A DNA stretch of 64,000 nt from Diplonema papillatum (taxonomy: Eukaryota > Euglenozoa > Diplonemea > Diplonemida > Diplonemidae), in the NCBI GenBank assembly GCA_030068145.1, contig JAPJBO010000141.1, forward strand, positions 62,001 through 126,000, given 5' to 3'. Positions 44,198 to 53,946 of the stretch are shown one piece after another; within the stretch, counting starts at the first letter, position 1; each line of letters starts with the position of its first letter. Below the pieces are notes generated by a model. It searched no databases and was not told where the DNA came from. It worked only from the letters and a program-made list of their open reading frames with translations. A program made the position numbers and the translations under genes.

Positions 44198-45114
44198 TTT
44201 GTCGTTTGAACTGCAGGTTCAGCCTGGTGGTCTGGTCTGATTAAGAACAAATGCTGTCCCGACTAGGGGAGGTATGCTTCCTGCTCTGAGGCTGTCTATA
44301 AGATTTCCCCGTTTCTCCCTTCGGGATACTCCGCCTCCTCCCTTGGCCTTACATCCTCAGGGCCCCCCCCCTTAGACCACTATGCCCCCCCCTTTTGGCA
44401 TGGTCTCATATCTACACGTTTAGTCAGGCTCTGGCAAAATCTGAAGCCTGCCCTGAACTGACTCCACGCAGGTGCAGTATGAACAAACTCGAAAGGGGTG
44501 TCCAAAAATTACAGACACACACACAGCGCAGCAGCTTCCGGACACGTAGTGTTGAAGTACTGGGATAAACAGAAGCGCGAAAGTACTCAGGGGACTGCCG
44601 TGTGCTTATTTCGACGGAGGCTACAACACAGCACGAAGTGGGTCTGTTGAACGCTTCCGCCCGGCACCAAACCCAGATTTACCTGTGTTTCGTGGCTCAA
44701 CACTTTTTCCTCTCCTTTGAGATGTTGCAACTGGCAGTTTCCTCAAGTATTTCCTACAAAGCAGGTGCTTGTACAAAAGAGAAAGGGAGACGTTGTGTCA
44801 GGGAAACAGACCATTCAGGAGGGGGATTGCAAGCACGTTGTCGATTGGAATGAAATGTGCTGGCACCAGCACTGGTCTGCGCTGTGTTCTGCTTGAGGAG
44901 GAGGGAATCGTTGTAGTTGGTTCTGCCTCTGGAAATAGGAGAAGACGACCAAGAGGTGGACCTTCATGGAAACCAGCAAGAACCCGACAACAAAACGGGT
45001 GAGTGTGTTGCCAGTGGGGCTGGTTCCCTATCAGCGAAGACGAAGTGACGCGCAGCAAAGCAAGAAGCGCAACCCGGCCGCCCCGCTGTTGTGTTTAGAC
45101 GGTCTTGCTAGAAA
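44198..45114. other. Intergenic region holding an F3 repeat and C-rich tracts
   Basis: Includes two C-tracts with GGCATGGTCTCATAT (44365-44415), resembling the ends of the inverted-repeat elements at 48834-51466, a segment CGAAAGGGGTGTCCAAAAAT also present at 51510, and the F3 repeat. No gene recognised. Confidence 0.5.
44640..44790 (+). repeat. SINE-like dispersed repeat F3, longest copy
   Basis: Core CGCCCGGCACCAAACCCAGA, then TTTACCTGTGTTTCGTGG, then TCCTCAAGTATTTCCTACAA and GCAGGTGCTTGTACAAAAG. An inverted copy lies at 62752-62862, partial copies at 43515 and 14150, and a hairpin version at 23313. Confidence 0.8.
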
Positions 45115-45451
45115 TTAGTTGAGGGCATCGATCCATTCCGACGCAAATCTCTTGAAACGGTCTGCATCTGGCGAGAACGAACTGTCGTCCACATCCAACA
45201 TTACGCTGGTCAGTTCTTTATAAAAGTCACCCTTGGTTATCTCGGGGTGTGCGTTCCTCACCTCCTTCGCTTTTTCCAGGGTGGCCGCCAAATATGCCTG
45301 AAAGCTCGGGAAGTTCGGATACACGTCGTCGCATTCCACGTCAACAAGCACTACATGACCGCTAGCCAAGTCAAGCACGTCGAACATTAAAGAGGACTCG
45401 GTTTCTCGCAGTGGCACCATCTTAAATGTTCGGAACAAAGCCGAGCACTCC
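45115..45451 (-). pseudogene. Orphan copy of the SMI1/KNR4-like last exon
   Basis: Begins after CAACCACAG, in the same phase as the true second exon, and stays open to TAA at 45115. Its product is clearly related to exon 2 of the gene at 42227-44197: MVPLRETESSLMFDVLDLAS versus LVPTKYYEAMTHDVLDMAS, and PSFQAYL versus PSFQEYM. No matching first exon is visible upstream, so it is a duplicate that lost its 5' half, or its first exon is beyond recognition. The open frame over 112 codons argues it is recent or still used. Confidence 0.6.
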
Positions 45452-46293
45452 CTGTGGTTGTATTTTAGACCGGCTTTTGTTAAGTCTCCGATAAGATTCC
45501 TTCTAAGACTCCTTCGAAGAATTAACCCGGACGGGAGACATATATAATAGAGAAAAGCAAAGTAGCGGCGGCCGACCTCTGTCTGCAAGCACGTCTCTGG
45601 CAGGGCAGTCGGCACCAAACGGAGCACAGTACCTCTTCCAAAGCAGTCGGCTGAAGCGGAGCACAGTCAATGGGCATTCAGAGAGTGCAAAGCATGTCTC
45701 TTGTAGGGCAGTGGGCAGCGGGCTTTGAGGGAAAGGTCAGCGCGGTAGCGATGACCAGGAGAACACATACAGATGGGTGGGGAGAGGCCCTGGGACTAAG
45801 GCGTGACTACCCCCGTCCCTGTCCCTCCCAGGGCGCCACCCCGCATCTAGCCTGGCTCCACCACGGTGAAGGCCCACACCTGCGGTTTCCGTCCCTCGTA
45901 TGCTTGTGCTTGGCACTTCTTGGGCCAGACAGTGGTCAACATGGTCGCTCATGGGCCAGCCAGGGGTCCACCAGTGGTCGAACCCAAAATACTAGTGTCA
46001 ATTTCGATCACACTCTACAACGCTCGACTACACTCTACTTTTGCTCCGAGGAGCGACCCAGCATCAGGTTGCATATGTCTTCTATGGCGGTTTACGGCCA
46101 GCAGACGGGGGGACCCCCTAAAAACCCACAAAATCGCATTTGGGACATCATAGAAGGCTCTCCGGAGGCTTCTGAGGGCGTATTTGAACGCAGAAAGATG
46201 TTTTAGGTAGGGTATGGGGCCTCAGTACCCGTCAGACCCTGGTGAACTATGCGGGGATTTTTCCGCCCAACCCCCCCCCCCCTTTTGGCATCG
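45452..46293. other. Intergenic region before the ACTAGT foldback element
   Basis: Nothing gene-like recognised. It ends in a 13-base C-tract and TTTTGGCATCGACACGGTGC, which combines the end word of the 490-bp inverted-repeat elements (TTTGGCATCG) with the start of the ACTAGT element. Confidence 0.5.
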
Positions 46294-48833
46294 ACACGGT
46301 GCACTAGTCAAGGACTTTTTTGACTTTGACTAGTGGTTTTACTAGTCAAAATTTTGACTAGTAAAATGACTAGTGCCACTAGTAAAAATGACTAGTGCAC
46401 TAGTAAAAATGACTAGTGATTCAGACAAAATCCACCCAAGTCCTGGGTGTTTTGAGAGTTTTCGAGGGGTTCCACGGCACTACCGTGACCACCGGTGCCC
46501 AGACACCACAAACCACCTGGGCAACCCCAGTTTTCGCGAGACAGGCCGAGTTGCGAGGGCTTTGGTTGGTTTCTTGGGAAAGTCCCTGAGCTTGTATGGC
46601 TTAGCAAACATAGTGCAAACGACAGTGCTATCCCTGCACGGTGAGGTCAGAGACATGTCGTGACAGGTTTCAGACACTGGAATAATGCGGGCTTCCGACC
46701 ACATTCAAACTCTGGTCCGTAGATTCGGTTTGTCGTTCATAGCGCTCCTATCGCCTTGGCATCGCACCGGACACAGTGCATTTACAGTAGTGGGTTCCCT
46801 AAAACCCACGATTCTTGCCGAGCTTCCCAACATGAATGTGCAACAGGTGCTGGCTTTGTCCGCCTGTGAACTGTTTGCATGCAAGGCTTTGTGTTGCGCA
46901 CATTCCACAAATAGTGTCGTTGCTCACTGCTATGTGCTCCGCTTTCTAGTGTTGGAGGCACTCTCCCATTGCGTGCTTCCTCTTTCACGCCGCCGCGGAA
47001 AACCAGTCTTGTAGCCTGTGGCGCGCGCGTTGTGTGCCAGTCAACACGTCGTGGTGCTTTGTCCAGGCATTTCGAATGCCTGGAAGTCACGTTTCTTTGT
47101 AGTTTCGGGACGTGCTAACGACCATTGAGCCCACCGATCAACTGCTCAAAGCTTTCGTCGGGTGGGACACCAGCAGGTTCTGGTTTCTACACGTCGGGTC
47201 TACCGCACAGTAACGTAGCCGGTGTACTATTTGTGAAAGCAGCTTCTTTCGCATCTTCGGTTGTTCACAACGACAATAAAAATCACCGCCTCGGATTAGC
47301 TTGAATTCACAACGCACTGTCTATCGGGCATTGAGAGCTACTAGTAGTAAGTGCGGAAGAGCATGAGGCAGGCAAGCTGTATAACGCTCCCAGTTGGCAA
47401 CAAGTTCCCAGAAACTCCCCGTCCTCAGCTGTGGTGCTGCTTGCCTTCATGGCACTTGCACTTTCTAGAAATCAATACTCAGCCCGGTTCCTGTGGGGGA
47501 AGAGTCGGGGTGGCCCACCAAAAAAGCGACCACAGTTCTGCATGTTCAGCCGCAAAACACAAACCGACGAGTAATCGTAACTTATTCCTGCAGAACTGGC
47601 TTTGTTGAATGACGCTCGTGACAGACAACTGACCCCCAGCTTTCGTCTATCGCACAGTAAGGAATCGCGTTGGGAACCGCATTCGGAAAAATATTGGACC
47701 GGAACTTCTTTGGACCGGAATCTTTTTGGACTTTTTAGAGTTAACGTTTTGGGCTTTTGGAGGTTCTGAAAGTTTTGGACTTTTCCCTGGGGTTTTCAGT
47801 TTTTGGCGGTATTTTGAAGTCTGACCGAAGCAGCTTTTGCACTGTTTCATGTTTCCGTTACACCAATGATGGGACCGGCAGATTTTGCGAACATTCCAAA
47901 GCTTCCCGAATTCCGGGCCGCAAACGCGTCCAAATTGGTTCAGGTTACCTTTAGTTTCTGTTCGTCCTTAAAACTCGTGGTTGCATGATCATGACTATGG
48001 GCGTAGCCTGGGTCGCGTAGACAAGAAGCTCGGGTGAGCATGGCGGGGCGACTCATGAGATTGCCCCCGTCGCCGACCACGTGCCGGAACACGACGTCCG
48101 GGACCGGCTATACTTGATCAACTCCTTGAACGCCAGCAGCCCGCTGTCGTCGGCATCCACCGTCAAAAACGCGCGTGACCGCCACTCGGCGGCCAGGACG
48201 TCGCCTTCACTCAGCGACGCTCGCTTCACTGCGAGCTCGCCGAGGTCGAGTCCTTCCGCGGGCATGCCGCCGGCCCTGCTCCGTATGGCCCGGCGACGCC
48301 GCGTGCCGACTACGCTCAGCGACTCGCCACCTTCTGCGTCTGGCTAAAGTAGCGACCTCCAAGTTGTAGGGCGCTGTTAACGGACTTGGGCGCGCCCTTG
48401 ACTGTAGGCACCACATGTATCATATCTTATCGTATTCTTGGATTCTAAACTTCCTTGTGGGCGTGAACCCTACTGTAAAATATTTGGACCGGAACCTTTT
48501 TGGACTTTTGGGGGTTTTGAAAAGTACTTCGACTTTTTCCCCGTCCAACATTATTCCGAACACGGTTGTAAGCGCAACGGTAGGGTACAGTTGTGCCGTG
48601 GGACCCTCTGAAATCTACAAAATAGCCCAGATTTCGGTTCGGAACAGGTGGATTTCTACTAGGACACTAGTCATTTTGACTAGTGCACTAGTCATTTTTA
48701 CTAGTGCACTAGTCATTTTTACTAGTGTTTTTACTAGTGCACTAGTCATTTTTACTAGTGCAATAGTCATGCTTTTTCACTAGTAAAATGACTAGTCAAA
48801 ACACCTTTTTCACTTTTACTAGTGCACCGTGGA
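46294..48833. mobile_element. Foldback-type element with ACTAGT-rich inverted terminal arrays
   Basis: Left array 46294-46436 and right array 48647-48833 are inverted copies of the same pattern: CACGGTGCACTAGT at the outer end, then many AAAAATGACTAGTG units, then AAATCCACC at the inner end. Terminal inverted repeats made of short tandem units are the defining feature of foldback elements. The 2.2-kb interior has paired GGACCGGAA(C/T)TTTTTGGAC segments (47697-47740, 48487-48515) either side of a GC-rich EF-hand coding fragment. No transposase recognised, so it would move with help or is dead. Confidence 0.65.
48053..48350 (-). pseudogene. EF-hand coding fragment inside the foldback element
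   Basis: A GC-rich 300-base island in AT-rich DNA is open on the minus strand and encodes FLTVDADDSGLLAFKELIKY. DADDSGLLAFKE is a full EF-hand loop (Asp 1, Asp 3, Ser 5, Gly 6, Leu 8, Glu 12) between plausible helices. An acceptor-like TTTAG lies at its start; an in-frame stop (TGA) ends it. Only one EF hand is present, so it is likely one exon of a calcium-binding protein captured by the element. Confidence 0.5.
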
Positions 48834-49966
48834 CTCATATATATAATAGAGACGATGCCAAACCCCCCCCCTTTGCACTAATAAAATATTTTTTGACGTC
48901 ACTCCATACTGGCCCCGAACCCCCATCTGTGTGGCCCAAAACGGGTCCCAAACGGTTTTTGACGGGCTGAGTCGAGGTAAAGGGGTCTCTGAAGGCCCAC
49001 GAATGGGCCCAGGTGGGCCCCGGAGCGGGCTCTCAGTGCGAGGGGGTGTGCCCCCAAAATGGGGTCATTTTCAAAGCCTCGCCACTACTCAAGCTAGTCA
49101 AACACCTTCTGGCCTCCAGCGGGAAACCCAGACTACACAACGACAAGATCGGCTGTGTTCCGCTGTAGATAGCCACCAGCGGGTCCTCTTGAAGCCGAAG
49201 AGTGTTCTCAGGGGTCACAGATAGCCCTACTTGGCCACCCCGCCTGCAGCGCCTGCAGTGGGCAGGCACACATTGTAAATAGAGTGGGTGCAGCAAAAGC
49301 CCAGGCCATCAGCAAAAGCCCAGGCCAAACCGCGTCCAAAGACATCCAAGTCCAGTGAACGGAGTTCAGATGCAGCCCCTCCAAGCAAGCGTCAGAAAAA
49401 GTGAAGTCGCCATCTCCACCTCTTGGTTCTTTTGCATTTTTCCACCTTATATTCTGCGTTTTCCTGGTAAGCACTGTGTTCTCAAAAGCGGGTGAAGCCG
49501 GATTCTAGGCAGGGCGCACTTGCACACCGCACATTCTAAGCGTGTGCCTGCCCACTGCTGGCGCTGCGCACATGGGGCTAACTGTGACCCCCGAGAGCAT
49601 TCTTCGGCTTCAAGAGGACCCGCTGGTGGCTATCTACGGCGGAACACAGCCGATCTTGTCGTTTTGAAGTCTGGGTTTCCCGCTGGAGGCCAGAAAGTGT
49701 TTGACTAGCTTGAGTAGTGGCGAGGCCCGAAAATGACCCCATTTTGGGGACTCTCCCCCTCGCGCTCCAGGGGCCTACCTGGGCCTACCTGGGCCCACCT
49801 GGGCCTATTCGTGGGCCTTCAGAGACCCCTTTACCTCGACTCAGCCCGCCAAAAACCGTTTGGGAACCGTTTTGGGCCACACAGGTGGGGGTTCGGGGCC
49901 AGTATGGGGTGACATCAAAAAAAGTTTTATTAGTGCAAGGGGGGGGGGTTTGGCATCGTACCATAT
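48834..49966. mobile_element. Inverted-repeat element, internally deleted copy
   Basis: Left arm 48834-49290 and right arm 49481-49966 are long inverted repeats, near-identical to the arms of the adjacent element at 49967-51466. The interior is ~190 bases and shares only its right-hand ~75 bases (CTTGGTTCTTTTGCATTTTT on) with the neighbour, whose 114-codon ORF is missing. Ends carry a C/G tract, TTTGGCATCG and TATATA. Confidence 0.8.
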
Positions 49967-51466
49967 ATATGGTACGATGCCAAAACCCCCCCCCCTTTGC
50001 ACTAATAAAATTTTTTTTGATGTCACCCCATACTGGCCCCGAAACCCCACTTGTGTGGCCCAAAACGGTTCCCAAACGGTTTTTAGCGGGCTGAGTCGAG
50101 GTATAGGGGTCTCTGAAGGCCCACGAATAGGCCCAGGTGGGCCCAGGTGGGCCCGGAGCGGGCACTCAGTGCGAGGGGGGGTGCCCCCAAAATGGGGTCA
50201 TTTTCAAAGCCTCGCCACTTCTCAAGCTAGTCAAACACCTTCTGGCCTCCAGCGGGAAACCCAGACTACACAACGACAAGATCGGCTGTGTTCAGCCGTA
50301 GATAGCCACCAGCGGGTCCTCTTGAAGCCGAAGAATGTTCTCAGGGGTCTCAGATAGCCCTACTTGGCCACCCCGCCTGCAGCGCCTGCGGTGGGCAGGC
50401 ACACCTTGTAAATAGAGTGGGTGCAGCAGGTGCACCCTGCCTAGAATCCGGCTTTACCAGCAATACGAATTAAGAATACAGGTTGACCCAGGAAAACGGA
50501 AACTAAGAGAGGGAAAATGCCAAAGATCACGGGTCTGGAGTTCGTGGAGTCATCGGTGAGAGCAATGCAGAAGTTGTCGCCGTTTCATGAGGAAACGAGA
50601 CGTGGTCAGTCCATGCAGAGACGACTCGTAGCCAGCAGGACCTTTTGCGAAAAGGTCTCTGGTGAGGACCTGATCGGTTTCTTTCTCGCCCTAATGACAG
50701 AGGAGGAGAACGTTGACATCTGGAAGCGCCTTTCTGGTAGGCTTTCAGAAGCCTTCAACAGACTTGACGACGAGGCGAGCCGGCGACGCATCGTGAGCGG
50801 TTTGGACTGGGCACGTGCCCGGTACAGGGCTGTTGGAATGGTCGTGGGTGACAATCTCTGAAAGAACCGGGGAAAGGCTGCCGAGATTGGCGTTGGCGGG
50901 GGAGTCCTCATCTTGGTTCTTTTGCATTTTTCCACCTTATATTCTGCGTTTTCCTTGTAAGCACTGTGTTCTCAAAAGCGGGTGAAGCCGGATTCTAGGC
51001 AGGGTGCACTTGCATACCACACATTCTAAGCGTGTGCCTGCCCACTGCTGGCGCTGCACACATGGGGCTAACTGTGACCCCCGAGAGCACTCTTCGGCTT
51101 CAAGAGGACCCGCTGGTGGCTATCTACGGCTGAACACAGCCGATCTTGTCGTTTTGAAGTCTGGGTTTCCCGCTGGAGGCCAGAAAGTGTTTGACTAGCT
51201 TGAGTAGTGGCGAAGCCCGAAAATGACCCCATTTTGGGGGGCTCTCCCCCTCGCGCTGAGTGCCCGCTCCGGGGCCCACCTGGGCCCACCTGGGCCTATT
51301 CGTGGGCCTTCAGAGACCCCTTTACCTCGACTCAGCCCGCCAAAAACCGTTTGGGAACCGTTTTGGGCCACACAATGGGGGTTTCGGGGCCAGTAAGGGG
51401 TGACATCAAATTTTTTTTATTAGTGCAAAGGGGGGGGGGGTTTGGCATCGTCTCATATATATATAC
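49967..51466. mobile_element. Inverted-repeat element with ~490-bp arms and one ORF
   Basis: Arms 49967-50457 and 50981-51466 are inverted copies (GGTACGATGCC/GGCATCGT ends, C9-12 tract, ACTAATAAAA, then ~450 bases through GCACCCTGCCTAGAATCCGG). The 523-base interior carries a single ORF (50517-50861). It sits head to tail with the deleted copy; the junction is a 30-base perfect palindrome centred at 49966/49967 with CCATATATATGG in the middle. The outer flanks also have TATATA, a possible target preference. Confidence 0.8.
50517..50861 (+). CDS. Unknown 114-residue protein encoded inside an inverted-repeat element
   Basis: The ATG at 50517 (context GGGAAAATGCC) opens a 114-codon frame ending TGA. 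The product is charged and looks mostly helical (EENVDIWKRLSGRLSEAFNR, then LDDEASRRRIVSGLDWARAR). I recognise no transposase, DDE, HUH or other catalytic motif. It is the only ORF in the unique part of the element, flanked by ~490-bp arms, and is precisely absent from the neighbouring copy. It could be an element protein, for example DNA-binding, or a captured host exon. Composition differs from the AT-rich flanks. Confidence 0.5.
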   Translation: MPKITGLEFVESSVRAMQKLSPFHEETRRGQSMQRRLVASRTFCEKVSGEDLIGFFLALMTEEENVDIWKRLSGRLSEAFNRLDDEASRRRIVSGLDWARARYRAVGMVVGDNL

Positions 51467-53946
51467 GGTGAAACCATGGTAGAACTACGGAAGAACTACG
51501 GAAAACTCGAAAGGGGTGTCCAAAAATTATTTTTTCCGGCGCTCGGGATTTTTCCAGGAACCCGGGTTTCGGCTAGGGGGGTAATGCATTTCAGACGGGG
51601 TTTCCGCACCTTTTCATGCAGCCTTTTGATGACATTTGAGCACTGGGAGCGAAAGAAATGTGAAAACAGGGATTTGCCAAGAGGAAAGGAGAAGTGATGG
51701 AGGCTGACGATGTTGTTCGACCAGACTCGAGTGCATTGTCACTTTCGTTTTCCTTTGGCATCCCACGCATCCTAGACGTAACTGTTCTGGTTGAGTGCGA
51801 GAGACGTTATGTCGCTGGCAGCCAGGAAGCAGACGACACGGTTGCGCACCGTCGTAGGTATTCTCATGCACGAGTGGGTAAGCAAAGGTGTCTCGTCGGC
51901 GCGTCGAGGAGATCTGGGCCTTGAACCAAGTCTCGCGATATGGAGTTCCTGAAGGAAACCCAAACCTGCAATGTCGCCCTGCAGTTCGCTACTGGGCCAC
52001 CAGACCCGGCTTCGCAACGGGCCGGTGGCCACTTTACAGCGACATGGAAAAACGATGAAGGGAGAATCCTGTGGCACCACCTCGACGTTCACATCACATG
52101 CCGTCAATGGTATCATCCAGAAGATGATTCAGTACTTCGCGAAGTTGACAGACGAACTGATTGCGTTGAATGTACTGGACGAGGAAGCCCCATTTGGGCA
52201 AGACCGTTTTTGTGTCGTGTATGTCGATAGGTGGATTCGCGTGCACGCGGGGCTTTGAAGTTGTCCACCGCATGCACCGGGTTGCCACAGCAGCGATCTC
52301 GTCGCTTCACTTTGAGAAGGAGACAAAGGCTGTATGCTAGGCCGCAAATTACGTCAGTCGGTCCAGAGTTTCAGGAATGGCTTGCTGCCGAATACAGCAT
52401 TCAAGAGGACAAGGGGTTATTGTGGCAGCGCGCCACACTCGGCAGGTTTGGCCCTGCATGGGTTGCTGCGTTCTGCATGAGTGCCCATGCTGCGTTCTGC
52501 ATGAGTGCCCATGTTGGAAACTCGGGAAAGTCGGTACTTGAGTTGCTACTCGTGTTCTTCGGTAAGTTCCCTGAGATGGTATCGCAGTCATCTGCAAAGA
52601 CGAACGTCCTGCACCGCTCGGGAGTTCGCATGCAACTGAGTACCACACTATCGTTTTGTCGGAGACGGTGAACGAACCGCGTGTCACCGTGTGGCTGACG
52701 GCGATGATGCTATAAGGGTTCTGGCTGGCGAGCGAGTTCGCGGTCGCGCTGCTTTGACATGTTGCGGGCCCTCGTCTATTTTTGGCAAGGGAGAATGCAT
52801 ACGGAATGGCTTGGACGAGACAGAAAGGCAAGGCAAGCAAAAGAAACAAAGGAGGGAGGCACCCTTGGCTTAAAGGTCTCCCCGCAGCTAGTATCAAGAC
52901 TTCCGCGGCTCCTCCCCGTTTTGCTTGTCAAAATATCTCCGAGCTCGCCGGCTCTAATGGTTGGTGAGAAAGCCTCACCCCCAGAGCTTTGTTAAGTTTT
53001 GTCTGTCCATCCGGACCCTATACCAGTGTGTCAGGTGCACCCACCCCAATTGGTCACGTCTCTGGAAAAGCTTGCAGTTTACTGAGTGAATAGGAGCAAG
53101 ACGCATGGCTAGATGAGCACGACCACCTCGAATCGTCACCAGGAGAATTCGGGGTGGGGCTGGCTTCGACGACTAGTAATATCCCGGTAAATAGTAGCAC
53201 TCCTGAACTAGCCCGAAACCAACAGGATCACAGAATGTCAGTCACACCTTCCCGATTCTTTTTGGGGCGGTACATCCTTTTCGGGTACAAACCGACCGAT
53301 TGAGTTCATCATAATAATCCGATCCTTTGTGGGTGCCGAGGAAACGAAGCTAGTCGAGGCCACGTAGAAGCGGAAGCCATCAGCAAGCCAATGAGTACCA
53401 CACTCTACTTAATGAATCTCTGATGCTGGTCGGGCCTTCGAGTTGGAGTTCTCAACCCAATCAGTGTCACGTGGTACAGCTATCGCCCTGACATGATTTT
53501 CCGCATTTATTTGAGTGTGTGTTCACCAAAGCAGGTGTGGGTGCGGCTGTCTGAGCCAAGTTCAGCAGATCGCCACAGGTTTGTATGCGCATTTTAGACG
53601 GGACGGCTTCCTGTTCGTGATACCAGTATAGGAGTCATCGCAGCAAACCTTCGACCTCAGTTCCTCGCCCATCCACATTGGGCGCAATGCCAAGTAGATC
53701 GCATAACGGTCGCGGCATCCGAGAATGCGTGTCACACCTTGCCTTCCAAAATGCGCCGGTTTCGAAAAAGGATGGTGCTCAAGCGATCCACTCATCCATG
53801 CTCGTCGCTGACCGAGCACCGCTGCATTCTTCTTTCCTGACACGTTGGGCCGGCATTGGTCAGAACCGACCTGCACCTGGTTTCCGCCCCGCGAATTCGA
53901 GTTCAAGCGGGCGGCCAGTCGTTAAGCTCAACGCGCAACGTAGCTT
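51467..53946. other. Region with a helicase relic, otherwise gene-free
   Basis: After the inverted-repeat element comes a short segment shared with 44481 (CGAAAGGGGTGTCCAAAAAT), then the SF3-helicase relic (51690-52960), then about 1 kb with no recognisable feature up to the last exon of the SFT2-like gene. Confidence 0.5.
51690..52960 (+). pseudogene. Frameshifted relic of a D5/P4-type superfamily 3 helicase
   Basis: Plus-strand frames together resemble the C-terminal half of a primase-helicase of the D5/P4 type. One frame (52330-52590) has FQEWLAAEYSIQEDKG and GNSGKSVLELLLVFFGKFP, a superfamily 3 Walker A (GNSGKS at 52516-52533) followed by the usual hydrophobic helix and FG. A second frame (51970-52260) has DRFCVVYVDRWIRVH; a third (52640-52690) IVLSETVNEPRVTV, a Walker B-like neighbourhood; a fourth (52690-52790) DGDDAIRVLAGERVRG. 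Several frame changes and stops break it, and a 24-base unit is duplicated just before the Walker A (52465-52512). The family occurs in large DNA viruses, phages and mobile elements, so this is probably a remnant of an integrated virus or element. Confidence 0.55.

Noticed and set aside
46685..47014. 109-residue plus-strand frame inside the ACTAGT element
   Set aside because: No domain and no coding signal; could be chance. It was considered as a possible element gene.
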